Below are positions 16,228 through 25,557 of a stretch of DNA of 64,000 nt, in pieces. Origin of the DNA: Hymenobacter sp. BT559 (GTDB lineage Bacteria > Bacteroidota > Bacteroidia > Cytophagales > Hymenobacteraceae); the NCBI RefSeq assembly GCF_016427535.1, contig NZ_JAELXV010000012.1:1-64000 (forward strand). Direction: 5' to 3'. The position numbers and the translations under genes were made by a program. The notes beneath the pieces are model-generated. The model made no database searches and had not been told where the DNA came from. It saw only the letters and a list, made by a program, of their open reading frames with translations. Position 1 is the stretch's first letter. Each line of letters begins with the position of its first letter.

Positions 16228-17988
16228 TCAGATTAATTCTGAAAGCAGCAGGTAGTCATCGCTCATTTCCCGCAAGTAGGCCAGTTGACTACGCAGGGCA
16301 TCGGCGGGGGGCATCTCGAGCAACTCGTCGCTGACGAAAAAGACGGCCTTGGCGCGGGCGCGGCTCAGGGCCACGTTCAACCGGTTGGGCAACAGCAGGA
16401 AGCGGCGAACCTGGCGCAGGTATTCGGGGCTGTTGGCAGCCAGGGAAACCAGGATCAGCTCCACGCTGGCGCCTTGCACCCTTTCGACGGTATCCACAAT
16501 CAACTCTTTGGGCACGAGTTCCAGGCGCTCGCGCAGGGCCTGGCGAATGGCCAGCACCTGCCGACGGAAGGGCGTCACCACGGCCACTTCCCGCGCCGGC
16601 AACCCGGCCGCTAGGCTGGTAGCCACGAGCTCGGCAATGGCCTGCGCCTCCAGGTAGTTTTCCTGCTCACAAAGTACGGGTGTCATGTTATTGATCCAAA
16701 CCAGCGTGGAAGCTGGCTGCAATACCCGCGTAATGGCCGCCGCGGTGTGCGTTGGTAAGCTCAGGTGCAGGCGGTGGCCGAAGTTGGCTGGTGCAGATTT
16801 GAGAAAAGAGGAGTTCGTCGCGTCGCGGTAGTAAAGCGTACCGATGATGTTACTGAGCGATTCATTAAGCCGGTAAGTCGTGTCCAGCGCGACCACGGCG
16901 TCGGGCTGCATTTGTCGGACCTGCTCAAACAAGGAGCGCGAGAGCGGATCTCTATCCAGATCAGGGTGATAGATGGGTGGCAGCTGGGCATCGTCACCGA
17001 AGAGCATAACCGAGCCGGCTCCCAGTGTGCCCACCGCCAGCCCATAGGTCAGAGGAATCTGCCCGGCCTCGTCCACCAGCACTACCGTGGGCGCGAAGCC
17101 GGTGGTGCGTAATCCCAGGTGAATCAGGGCCGCGTAGTACGACATGCCAATAACACAGAACTCCGGGCGCTTCTTCTGCTTGTAAAGCCGCTGAAATTCC
17201 GCGTAGGGCAGCGACGGGATGGATTCAGCGAGTCCGTCGGCCTTGAGGGCTTCCCCGATCTTGAACACACTCAGCTGCGGGTCCAGCGCCCGGATGGCAT
17301 TCAGGCAGTTGTTGACGGCCTGGTGGGTGTGGGCCAGCACCACGATGCGCTGCTTTTTGCGGGCCAACTGCTGGGCCGTCAGCGCCAGCACGTGGGTCTT
17401 GCCCGTGCCTGGCGGTCCCTGCACAGCCAGCAGGGAGGGCCGCCGCACGCCCCGGCGCACCACCTGGCGCTGCGACTCGTTAAGCTGGCCGGCGATGGCT
17501 AGCAACTGCTCTTCGCTCAGCACCAGCCCGCCGAACTGCTGAGGATTAATCTGCCGCTCCCCCCAAAGCAGGTCCAGAAAGGCTGCGCCAGGCGCGCCCG
17601 GCTCGAGCCGGCGCACTGCCTGGATGATGGGGTCCAGCAGCTGGCTCTTATTGGACTGCAGGGTAATGACCGTGTTCGGCCGCACCTCGAAGTACGTGTG
17701 CAGCAGCACCAGGATTTCGCTAAAGCCATTCTCGGCGATCGTGGCCGTGCTCCAGTGTCCGTTGAGGCTGATCTCGACCCAGTCACCGGGCTTCCATCGG
17801 GTCAGATTTTCCTCGCAGGCTAGCAGCACTTCCATGCCTTCCTGGCGCACCAGCTGCAGGTTCACGACGGCCAGACCCCGTTGCACCCGCTCGAGTAGAT
17901 CCAGGGCGTCGATGCGACGAATGTCAGCCTCCACCAGTTCCTTTTCCCGCTCCAGGTAAGTGAGTAGCTCAGAGGTCTGCATCGGCAA
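16228..17988 (-). CDS. SF1 (Upf1/Dna2-like) helicase
   Basis: A 586-residue superfamily 1 helicase. Walker A is VQGPPGTGKTHVLALTAQQL; motif II reads VLVDEAGQIPLTYG; motif III GDDAQLPPIYHP; and the C-terminal motifs VDTVERVQGASVE and RLNVALSRARAKAVFFV are typical of the Upf1/Dna2 group. The first 140 residues are probably an OB-like or beta-barrel insertion, as in Upf1. The start overlaps the upstream gene's stop by 20 bp, so it is the last gene of a minus-strand operon running from 24.4 kb. It probably unwinds DNA or RNA for the nucleases upstream. Confidence 0.85.
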   Translation of the reverse strand: MPMQTSELLTYLEREKELVEADIRRIDALDLLERVQRGLAVVNLQLVRQEGMEVLLACEENLTRWKPGDWVEISLNGHWSTATIAENGFSEILVLLHTYFEVRPNTVITLQSNKSQLLDPIIQAVRRLEPGAPGAAFLDLLWGERQINPQQFGGLVLSEEQLLAIAGQLNESQRQVVRRGVRRPSLLAVQGPPGTGKTHVLALTAQQLARKKQRIVVLAHTHQAVNNCLNAIRALDPQLSVFKIGEALKADGLAESIPSLPYAEFQRLYKQKKRPEFCVIGMSYYAALIHLGLRTTGFAPTVVLVDEAGQIPLTYGLAVGTLGAGSVMLFGDDAQLPPIYHPDLDRDPLSRSLFEQVRQMQPDAVVALDTTYRLNESLSNIIGTLYYRDATNSSFLKSAPANFGHRLHLSLPTHTAAAITRVLQPASTLVWINNMTPVLCEQENYLEAQAIAELVATSLAAGLPAREVAVVTPFRRQVLAIRQALRERLELVPKELIVDTVERVQGASVELILVSLAANSPEYLRQVRRFLLLPNRLNVALSRARAKAVFFVSDELLEMPPADALRSQLAYLREMSDDYLLLSELI

Positions 17989-20131
17989 GCAGCAGCTGCA
18001 GGTGAGCGCGGGTTGGCGCGTCGTGCACGTAGAGGTAAACGCCCCGGGTGGCGCGGGTCAGCAGGATGCGGTAGCCCTTGAGCACGGCCAGCAGCAGCTG
18101 GTCCAGGCCATCCGCCTGCTTAAGCGCCTTTTTGGACTTGGTGCTGGCAAACGCGGTCTCGTGCACGTGCGCCGGATCGACGGTCCAGCGCCCCTCCCGC
18201 CACACGAGGTCGTCCAGCCACAGCAGCCCGATGTAGTCGAAGTCAAAGCCCCGCACCACGTAGGGACAGCCAACTTCGGCCAGCGGATTCAGGTGCATCT
18301 GCGAGCCTTCGGGGGCCTGTACGTACAGAGTATAGTCTTCTGCTGGGGCGTAGTTCCAGGGCCGCGACCAGGACTGGAGCTTCCCCGTGGCATCGGGGTA
18401 GGGGAGGTAGAAGTCCTGGTTCTGCGGCGCTACGCCATGCACGTCACTGACTTTCTTGGTTTTCCATTCCACCGAGTAGCTGGAGAGCAGGCGCACCAGC
18501 TGCCCTTCGGCATGGTGCTGCCCGAGGATCTGATCCAGCGCCGCCGGGGAGTCCACCAGCTGCAGGCCGAAGGGCGCGTCCGGTTTAGCCGGCGTCCGGC
18601 GCCAGTCCAGGGTGGTCGGCTCGTCGTGGATGCCGAACAATCCTTCCATCCAGGCCACGTATTCGGTGGAGCCGCCGCAGCGGTACTGTGCCCCGCTCAG
18701 GTCCACGGTGTGCACCTGGGCCCCGAAGTCTTCGGCAAAGCGCCGCAGATCATCCGGCGTGGTGGTCTCGTTGTCCCGGTAGCTCTGCCGGGCGTCGAGC
18801 AGGAATACGGCCACCTGGGAGCAGCGCATGATGTGCCAGGCCTGGGGGCCGGCTTGCAGACACCAACCGGCGGAAAAGCCGATGTCATGCCCCTCAGGAT
18901 TAATCAGCGCGTGAGCCTCGTCCACAACTGAGAGAAAGTTCATGTTGTCGGGCGTCTTGAAGTGCCCGATCTGCCCCTCCAGCACCCGCAGGTTGTCCCG
19001 CCACGAGAAGGGCTTCATCGTGTAGCCTTCGCCCTGCAGCTGCTTGACCAGCTTGCCGTAGAGACCCGGGTTAAACTGGTTGGCGGGCAGCACGTGGTAC
19101 TCGGCACCGGTAATCTTACTGGCCGTGTCGAAGACGCGCTTCATGTTGGTCTTCTGCGAGCTGGAGGTGGTCACGAAGGCCACGTTGCCCCGCTCGTTGT
19201 GGCGCAGGGCGGCTTCTACCCAGAGGTTGGTGGCCAGCGCCGACTTGCCCGAGCCGGGCGGGCCCAGCACCAGCACCACGTGCTTCTGACCGGGCTGCTG
19301 GCTGGCCTGCTCAATGGTTTGCAGAGCCAGCTCGTAGCCTAGGCGCTGCTTGTCCAGCAGCTCAAAAGGGCGCGCCGTCGTGTTGCGCAGGCTGCTGGCG
19401 ACCTGCCGCAGCATGTTGCGGTCCTGCTTGTAGGTGCCCCGCTCAAAGTCCTGCGCAAACTGCTCGTCGGCCTCGTGCAGCAGCCCGGCCAGGTGGCCGG
19501 CGAGCGTGCCCACGTCCTTGCCGGCGCTGAACACCGGATAGGAGCTGGTCAGCGTGATGTGGGGCGGCTGGGTATAGGCGGCCACGCTGGTCGTGGTCGT
19601 GAAGTACACGCAGCCGTCGACCCGGGCCTGATAATCGTGCACGGCCGAATGGAAGCGCTGGCAGTAGAGGGTGTAGCCGCGTACCTGATCGGAGGGATGG
19701 AGACGGTCCTGGCCGTGGTGACGGATCAGCGCCTCGCTCGCGCCCGGCTCGTCCTCCTTGGTGTCCCAGTCCTTGAGCTCGACGATGACGACCTGCGCCT
19801 GGCCCTGGGCATTGCGGCCCAGCAGCACTACGTCGCACCAGGCGGAGGCGGCCGGCAGCTTGTATTCCAGCGTGACATTGCCCAGGTATAGATGGGCAGC
19901 GCCTACTGCCTGGTGAAGATGCTGGGCCTGGGCCAGCACCACGGACATGCGAGGTAGTGACTTCTGCCAGGCCTGCCGCTCGGCGGGGGTGTCGCGGCCC
20001 GTGGTAAACATGAGCTCGTCAATCAGCCCGTTCATGTCGGCGGCTACTCGGTCACAGAAAATATCGATTGTAAATAGCACGCCAGCGGGGATCAAAGGAA
20101 AGAGTGGATCAGGATAAATAGCCGTTGTCAA
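17969..20131 (-). CDS. Nuclease-DUF2075 helicase fusion protein (second copy)
   Basis: A 720-residue protein with an N-terminal PD-(D/E)XK nuclease-like domain (WCDVVLLGRNAQ, then VVIVELKDWD, residues about 90-115) followed by a DUF2075 (Schlafen group 3-like) helicase domain. The P-loop is VLGPPGSGKSALATN and motif II is SVVDEAHALINPEG. Near the end, YVVRGFDFDYIGLLW and LLTRATRGVYLYVHD are the usual C-terminal motifs. It is a paralogue of the next gene upstream. Both would bind and cut nucleic acid using ATP. The two genes are 15 bp apart. Confidence 0.8.
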   Translation of the reverse strand: MTTAIYPDPLFPLIPAGVLFTIDIFCDRVAADMNGLIDELMFTTGRDTPAERQAWQKSLPRMSVVLAQAQHLHQAVGAAHLYLGNVTLEYKLPAASAWCDVVLLGRNAQGQAQVVIVELKDWDTKEDEPGASEALIRHHGQDRLHPSDQVRGYTLYCQRFHSAVHDYQARVDGCVYFTTTTSVAAYTQPPHITLTSSYPVFSAGKDVGTLAGHLAGLLHEADEQFAQDFERGTYKQDRNMLRQVASSLRNTTARPFELLDKQRLGYELALQTIEQASQQPGQKHVVLVLGPPGSGKSALATNLWVEAALRHNERGNVAFVTTSSSQKTNMKRVFDTASKITGAEYHVLPANQFNPGLYGKLVKQLQGEGYTMKPFSWRDNLRVLEGQIGHFKTPDNMNFLSVVDEAHALINPEGHDIGFSAGWCLQAGPQAWHIMRCSQVAVFLLDARQSYRDNETTTPDDLRRFAEDFGAQVHTVDLSGAQYRCGGSTEYVAWMEGLFGIHDEPTTLDWRRTPAKPDAPFGLQLVDSPAALDQILGQHHAEGQLVRLLSSYSVEWKTKKVSDVHGVAPQNQDFYLPYPDATGKLQSWSRPWNYAPAEDYTLYVQAPEGSQMHLNPLAEVGCPYVVRGFDFDYIGLLWLDDLVWREGRWTVDPAHVHETAFASTKSKKALKQADGLDQLLLAVLKGYRILLTRATRGVYLYVHDAPTRAHLQLLLADADL

Positions 20132-20146
20132 ACGCCATGGCGCGCA

Positions 20147-22045
20147 TTATCCCGGCTGCAGGAATCGCCGAAAGTAAGCTTCCGTCTCCTTATTGGTGAA
20201 GTACACGTAGCAGCCCTTCATTCCCCGGGTGAGCAGCGTCCAGTAGATGTTGCGGGCGTGTTCTTCGAAGCGCGCCGGATTATTGCGTAACATAGGGTCT
20301 CGGTTAGCCGCCACGTTGCCCACCAGCTGGTCCTGGGCGGCATCATAGCGAAAGTCATCGCCGATGATGACGCCCACGTACTCAAACTCAAAGCCCTGCG
20401 CGGTATAAATGCAGCCTACCTGCCCGAAGCCGGTGGGTAGGAACGCCCACTGGTACCAGGCCGGGATGCCCGGCTGCAGACGAATGGTCTTGCCCGCCGC
20501 ATCCTTCGCGTCCTTCGCTTCCCAGGGCATGTGAAAGTCTCCAATCTGCACATCGTCAACCAATGAGCCGTCGGGGTTGGGGTCGGACCAGGGCCAGCAG
20601 AACCCGGCGACCAGGCGGGCGGAGTTGGGCTTGCGCTGCTCGTGCTCCTGCAGGCGGGCATAGATCTGGTCGGGGGAGTCAAAAATCTGAAAGTCGAACA
20701 CCTCGTTGTCGCGCAGCGTCCGCGGCGTGGTGGTATAGCCCAGCACGAATTCCAGCCAGTGCAGGTAGTTGTTCGAGCCCATGCACCGGTACTGGGTATG
20801 CAGCGTCACTTCCTCGATCTCACAGCCCGCCCGGCTGGCCGCTTCGCGGATGAGCGCGGAGCTGCCCACTTCCTGGGAGCGAACGCTCTGCCGGTCATCG
20901 ATGAAGAAGACCGTCGTCTTGGCGCAGCGGATGAGCTGGTCCACCTGGGGCAGGTCCGTTTTGTCGGCGGGGCGGGTAAAGCGGTGATTGCTGGTTTTCT
21001 CTACCCGGTGGGCCTCGTCAATGAGCAGCAGATCCAGCTGGTTCTCGGCCATGCGAGAGGGCAGAAACCGGTGTAGGTTGGAAAACAGCTTGCTGTCCTC
21101 GCGCCCCACCAGGTTCTGCAGGCCTTCAATGAAGGGCTTGGACTTGCAGCCGTACAGCGCCTGGTAGTGACGACCGGCCGCCTCGGCCAGCACGTTCAGG
21201 GCAATCACGGATTTGCCCGTGCCGGGTCCCCCGTGCACGATGACTACGGCCTTGCGCTGGTAATCCAGGGATTTGCGCACCTTGGACCAGATCAGGTTCT
21301 TGGCCACCAGCTGCTCGCCGAGCAGGGAAAAAACGGGCTTCTGCTGAATGACCCGAGCCGAGTTTTCCAGCAGCTTTTTGGAGGGCCGGGTCGGGCTGTT
21401 CATGAAGCGGTTGAACACCTCCAGCCCCTGCCCCGCGGCCAGCAGATCCCGCAGTCGGCTGGCCAGGGCCGGCAGGTCGTCGGCCGTATAGAGCGGAAAG
21501 TCCTGCAGCAGGCGCTGGTAAACGGGCGCGAACAACCCTGCTTCCGCGGTGCGGTGATAGTTGTGGCAGTACGCGCAGCTGAACAGCAGCAGGGGAGGGG
21601 CCTGCTCGAATTCGTCCACAAACCCTTTCAGGTAGTTGTGGTAGCCCTTTACCTGCTGCGACGGGTGCGCCACCCGCTGCTGCAGCCCGCCGGTGTACGT
21701 CTCGACAAAGTTGCCCTCGTCCTCCGTGGCCTGCACCTGGGTCCACTGCTTGAGCTCCAGCAGCAGCACGCAGTCCACCCCGGCCGCATCCCGACCAAAG
21801 AGCAGGCAGTCGATGCGGTTCTGACTGTAGGGCACTTCGTACTCCAGGGCGATGTAGCTGTCCCGCAGGCCGGCGCTGGCCAGCAGCTGCCCGACCTGCG
21901 GCAGGGAATTCTGCCAGGACCGCACTTCCCCAGGATCCGGGGCGTGGCCGAATGCAGTTTCAAATGCACTCAGAAGCAGGCCTTTGAGCTGCTGCTGCTC
22001 GATAGCCTGGAGAAACTCGTCCGTGGAGGCCTGGTAGATGAGCAT
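20147..22045 (-). CDS. Nuclease-DUF2075 helicase fusion protein (first copy)
   Basis: A 632-residue protein with the same plan as its neighbour: an N-terminal nuclease-like domain with NRIDCLLFGRD and VLLLELKQW (D and E-x-K residues about 75-100), then a DUF2075 helicase with VHGGPGTGKSVIALN, LLLIDEAHRVE and, at the end, YTAQGFEFEYVGVI and LLTRGMKGCYVYF. It starts 10 bp after the mazG-like gene. Two non-identical copies in one operon suggest a heteromeric machine or two specificities. Confidence 0.8.
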   Translation of the reverse strand: MLIYQASTDEFLQAIEQQQLKGLLLSAFETAFGHAPDPGEVRSWQNSLPQVGQLLASAGLRDSYIALEYEVPYSQNRIDCLLFGRDAAGVDCVLLLELKQWTQVQATEDEGNFVETYTGGLQQRVAHPSQQVKGYHNYLKGFVDEFEQAPPLLLFSCAYCHNYHRTAEAGLFAPVYQRLLQDFPLYTADDLPALASRLRDLLAAGQGLEVFNRFMNSPTRPSKKLLENSARVIQQKPVFSLLGEQLVAKNLIWSKVRKSLDYQRKAVVIVHGGPGTGKSVIALNVLAEAAGRHYQALYGCKSKPFIEGLQNLVGREDSKLFSNLHRFLPSRMAENQLDLLLIDEAHRVEKTSNHRFTRPADKTDLPQVDQLIRCAKTTVFFIDDRQSVRSQEVGSSALIREAASRAGCEIEEVTLHTQYRCMGSNNYLHWLEFVLGYTTTPRTLRDNEVFDFQIFDSPDQIYARLQEHEQRKPNSARLVAGFCWPWSDPNPDGSLVDDVQIGDFHMPWEAKDAKDAAGKTIRLQPGIPAWYQWAFLPTGFGQVGCIYTAQGFEFEYVGVIIGDDFRYDAAQDQLVGNVAANRDPMLRNNPARFEEHARNIYWTLLTRGMKGCYVYFTNKETEAYFRRFLQPG

Positions 22046-22055
22046 GGAAAGGGGC

Positions 22056-22397
22056 CTACTCAGCCGTTAATTCATCGTATTTGTTTGCATTTCCCCGGGC
22101 GAGGTTAACCGGGTACTTCTCCGCGTTGCGGGCAATCTTCTCGCGCATCAGTTCCGCGATATCCCAGTGGTACTTATCGGCCAGCTGGAAGGCGTAGAGC
22201 AGCACGTCGGCCAACTCTTCGCGCACCTTACCCACATCCGCCTGCTCGGCAGTCTTCCACAGGAACTGCTCGTTGAGCTCGGCAGCCTCGATACTCAGGG
22301 CCAGGGCTAGGTCCTTGGCATTGTGGAACTGGGCCCAGTCCCGCTCGTCGCGAAACCGGCGCAGCTGCTGCAGCAGCTCCTCGATCGGGTTATCCAT
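22056..22397 (-). CDS. MazG-like nucleotide pyrophosphohydrolase
   Basis: A 113-residue all-alpha NTP pyrophosphohydrolase of the MazG / dCTPase type. The metal-binding residues are in SIEAAELNEQFLW and EELADVLLYAFQLADKY, and the REKIARNAEKYP end is typical. Such enzymes hydrolyse nucleoside triphosphates, often (d)NTPs, to monophosphates. The start overlaps the upstream gene by 8 bp. In a defence context, nucleotide depletion or clearing of a modified nucleotide is a fair guess. A broken copy lies at 15489-15711. Confidence 0.85.
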   Translation of the reverse strand: MDNPIEELLQQLRRFRDERDWAQFHNAKDLALALSIEAAELNEQFLWKTAEQADVGKVREELADVLLYAFQLADKYHWDIAELMREKIARNAEKYPVNLARGNANKYDELTAE

Positions 22398-24429
22398 GGC
22401 CTTCCGTGAACATCGTGCGGGCTAGGGCCAGTTCTTTGGCGAACTGCAGCCCCGTATCCAGCCCAGGGTCCAGCTCCTGAAAGCTGGTGTACATCCAGGC
22501 CAGCAGCTGCAGGGAGGAGAACGACTTGCCGGGTACTGACGCCAGACTGAACTTGCTGGTGCGATTGTCGGGGTCAATGCCGGAGCGGCCCAGCATACCG
22601 ATCTCGAAGGCTACCTCTTGGACTTGGTCGCGGGTTTTGCCCGCCAGGTACTTGAGCGCATCCAGGCAGTAAAACATGACGGCCATTTGCCCGGCCGGAC
22701 TGTCGTCGTAGCTCACGGGCTCCTTGCGGGCATCGGCGGGCACGGGGCCATCGAGATCTAGGGGATCCCGCTCGATGGCGGCCAGCAGGTCTTCCGGCGA
22801 AGTGGCGCCGTTGGGTTCTTCGGTGGGGGTAGCCGCGGTTTCAGTCTTGGCACGCCCGCTGGCCAGATCACCCCGCATGCTGGCCTCATCGCGCAGCTCG
22901 AAGTAGGCGGCCATGCCCAGGTCCTTGCCCCAGTGCTGCACCAGCTCGTATTCCTCGCCCGGTTGCCGGTCCACCCGGTACTCCTGGTATTCCTTCCACA
23001 ACTGCTGGGCTTCCCGCAGATCAGGGACGGAAGCCTTAAACTCGGGGGTCAGATCGTAGCCGAACAGATCCTTAAAGTGCAGGGCGGCCACCAGGTTCAG
23101 CACGGTATTGGCCCGGTGCACGGCGGGCGGGGAGTAGGTGGCTACCTGTTTATTACGTGCCGACTCGATGTACTCAAGCAGCAGCTTGTGCAGGGACAGG
23201 AACTGGGTCGGGCGCAACTCCTCGTACTGCTGGTAAAGAAAGTCCTCAATAAAGAGGTCAAGGGGCGCGTTGAAGAGCTGGCGCATCATGCCCTCGTACA
23301 CCGACTCGATGAAGCCCGTGACGTTGGCATCGCTGTAGCCAGCTTTCTCCAGCTTCTTGAGCTGCGGCAGGGCTGCCTTGATGAAGGCCTGCTTGCCCGC
23401 CCCGGTCGACGTAAACAGGAGGTTGTTCCCTGCCTGCCGGGCCTGCCCCATAAAGTCCAGGTGCACCATCTCGTGCATGACCAAGTGATCGACGGCCGGG
23501 TAGCTGGGCTTGAACCAGATCTGGTGGTAAGCGCGGCCGTAGTTCTCGGCGACCTCCAGCTTGGCGGCCGTGGGGATGCGTTCGTCCGCGTCCACGCGGA
23601 TCTCCTTGCCGGTCGCCGCTTCCAGCTGCTCCTGGTACTCATCGGCCAGGGCGAAGGTGTTGGTGGCTTCTAGCTGCTGGCGGGCGACCTGCATCACCAG
23701 CGCGAGCGCGCCCCGGCGAATGGGATCCCCGCTGCTGGCGTTGCGCAGGGCCTGTAGGGCGAACTCGAAGGCCTTGGTGTAATCCCGACGCTGCTGGCGG
23801 ACCATGGCCAGGGCGTAGAGCACGTTGGGGTACTTGGGCTGAATCTCGTAGGCAATCTCGAAGTAGCGCTCGGCCTCCTGGGCTCGGCCCAGCTGCATCA
23901 GGTTACCCCCGATGTTATTGATGGCAATGAAATCCTGGGGATTGATGGCCAGGGCCTGGTCGTAGAATTTGTTGGCCGAAGTAATGTCGTCCTTGTGGCG
24001 GGCGTAGATGTTGCCCAGCATGATCAGGGCGTAGCCATTGCGCGGATCCCATCGTAGGGCATCAATCAGGGCGTCAATTGCCCCGTTCTGGTCCCCGGTT
24101 TCGGACAGTACCTGCCCCAGCACGCGGTGATACTCGGAGACCGTGGGGTTTTGCGCCAGCAGCTGGCGCAGGCGCGGCAGGGCTTGCTGAAACTGCCCTT
24201 TCTCGCAGAGTTGCAAGATCTTATTGTACTCCGCATTCTGGCTGCTGATGGCCTTGGTATCGATCTTTACTTCGACTACCTCTCCTTTGATGGTGACGGT
24301 GGGGCGGTAGGGGCCAAACGTGTAGAAGTCAGTCAGGTGCTCAACCAGCCGCGCCGGGTTCTGGCCAAAGACTTCAGCTTCCGGGAATAGACTGTAGAGA
24401 AAAACATTGAGCGAGTGGGTAATAGTCAT
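22390..24429 (-). CDS. TPR-repeat protein with HExxH metalloprotease-like motif
   Basis: Residue numbers count from the preferred ATG at 24429; an upstream start at 24465 is also open and would add 12 residues. From about residue 60 to 220 come tetratricopeptide-like repeats (for example YALIMLGNIYARHKDDITSA and NIGGNLMQLGRAQEAERYFE). At about 319-323 is HEMVH, a zinc-protease type HExxH motif, in LVMHEMVHLDFM. The C-terminal region is helical with an acidic, proline-rich linker near 545-590. It is the first gene of the minus-strand operon. A sensor with a protease activity is the likely reading, though catalysis is not shown. Confidence 0.7.
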   Translation of the reverse strand: MTITHSLNVFLYSLFPEAEVFGQNPARLVEHLTDFYTFGPYRPTVTIKGEVVEVKIDTKAISSQNAEYNKILQLCEKGQFQQALPRLRQLLAQNPTVSEYHRVLGQVLSETGDQNGAIDALIDALRWDPRNGYALIMLGNIYARHKDDITSANKFYDQALAINPQDFIAINNIGGNLMQLGRAQEAERYFEIAYEIQPKYPNVLYALAMVRQQRRDYTKAFEFALQALRNASSGDPIRRGALALVMQVARQQLEATNTFALADEYQEQLEAATGKEIRVDADERIPTAAKLEVAENYGRAYHQIWFKPSYPAVDHLVMHEMVHLDFMGQARQAGNNLLFTSTGAGKQAFIKAALPQLKKLEKAGYSDANVTGFIESVYEGMMRQLFNAPLDLFIEDFLYQQYEELRPTQFLSLHKLLLEYIESARNKQVATYSPPAVHRANTVLNLVAALHFKDLFGYDLTPEFKASVPDLREAQQLWKEYQEYRVDRQPGEEYELVQHWGKDLGMAAYFELRDEASMRGDLASGRAKTETAATPTEEPNGATSPEDLLAAIERDPLDLDGPVPADARKEPVSYDDSPAGQMAVMFYCLDALKYLAGKTRDQVQEVAFEIGMLGRSGIDPDNRTSKFSLASVPGKSFSSLQLLAWMYTSFQELDPGLDTGLQFAKELALARTMFTEGHG

Positions 24430-24465
24430 CAAACAAAAGTTGCCGACGTAAAGGAGCCGGAACAA

Positions 24466-24860
24466 AACTGTAAAGGTAGGGTAGTTAATAAATCAGGCTC
24501 GTACTCGCTAACTATATGCATATCACACAGTTATAGTAGAGCTATTCTTATGTCACAATTACCTAGTCATAGGCGTCCCCTTGCGTTTTACCTTAAACTA
24601 AATATTCTGTGCAAGCATCTTTGCTGGTTCGAGGTTATTGGCTCGGCTAGAGAAAACTGAACTATAGCGGATCGAAGAGCGCACTTTATTGTCCGTGTAT
24701 GAGATTCTAAATGTGCGGTGGGCAGCAACCTTCTTGAGAGTAACTCTGGAAGGAATTCGAATTAACGAGGAGGAATAGAGATTCCATGCCATCAAGCTAA
24801 ACTGCTACCTGGATTGCCACAACCGACTTTGGATACATGCTGTAGTGTAGGCTGTGTTTC
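24466..24860. other. Intergenic region without recognised gene
   Basis: AT-richer than the operon before it. I see no convincing coding frame here. A 65-codon minus-strand frame (24598-24795) has no recognisable motif. This stretch should hold the promoter of the minus-strand operon ending at 16228, but no TTTG/TAnnTTTG pair is obvious. Confidence 0.4.
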
Positions 24861-24873
24861 TGTCGCGAAGGAT

Positions 24874-25236
24874 TCACTCAGATGGCATCGGGCTAGACAA
24901 TAAAGTCGTTGACGGAGGTAACTCCTGCCGAAACGTGCTCAACTGCTTGAAATCGGCGAACAAAAACAGGTGGCGTCCTCCTGGGGCGTCGTGATCAAGA
25001 ACAACTGTAGTAACGTATCCGAACTCCTCTAGAAGTTGTTGAACCAAGTTAGGAAGGGGTTTAGCGACCTTGTTGTTTTTTAGACTAACTAACAAAGTAT
25101 AGCGAACTGGCGGCTGGCGGCTAAGTGCCCATGGCTTCAATTTTCCGTGATTGAAGGAGCGCAGTGCAATTTGTACAAACCGCAATCCATCCGCATACGG
25201 GATCATTAACGAACGGTCAGGTAAAGCCCTGGTCAT
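24874..25236 (-). CDS. Hypothetical 120-residue protein
   Basis: No family recognised. The frame has protein-like hydrophobic patterning (RYTLLVSLKNNK, then VQQLLEEFGYVTTVVLDHD and HLFLFADFKQLSTF), suggesting an alpha/beta fold. It stands alone between two divergent operons. It may be a real small gene, with moderate doubt. Confidence 0.4.
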   Translation of the reverse strand: MTRALPDRSLMIPYADGLRFVQIALRSFNHGKLKPWALSRQPPVRYTLLVSLKNNKVAKPLPNLVQQLLEEFGYVTTVVLDHDAPGGRHLFLFADFKQLSTFRQELPPSTTLLSSPMPSE

Positions 25237-25398
25237 AGGGAGAGCTGCGTATTAAACACAGTAATAACAATGCGTTGCAGCAACTTACAAGTAAGGGGCA
25301 TGCTGAGAGTTCTCTGATGCTGAGACAAGATCATAGCAATCCTGGTAAAATTAATAAGTGGTTCCTAAGAAGTTATTCTAGTAGAATTTTGGTGAAAC

Positions 25399-25430
25399 TT
25401 TGGTGGAACAATATTGGCTTGTTACCTTTG
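25399..25430 (+). promoter_or_regulatory. Bacteroidetes-type promoter for the dpdA-like operon
   Basis: TTTG at 25399-25402, a 20-base spacer and TACCTTTG at 25423-25430 match the Bacteroidetes primary sigma consensus TTTG-N19-21-TAnnTTTG. Transcription would start near 25437, giving a leader of about 120 bases before the ATG at 25558. Confidence 0.65.
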
Positions 25431-25557
25431 AGTGAAATCAAGAAGTTACTGCGTGTGAATACCTTCATACTACTATAAAGCAGTGGCGTTTACGAGAGAC
25501 CGAAGGCAGTTCTACTATTCTCACAGTTTTCACCTATCGCCATTTATCTAGATTCTT

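Noticed and set aside
24598..24795. 65-codon minus-strand frame
   Set aside because: No motif, no neighbours in the same direction, composition like chance.
25275..25478. 67-codon plus-strand frame upstream of the dpdA-like gene
   Set aside because: It covers the promoter boxes at 25399-25430 and has no recognisable motif.
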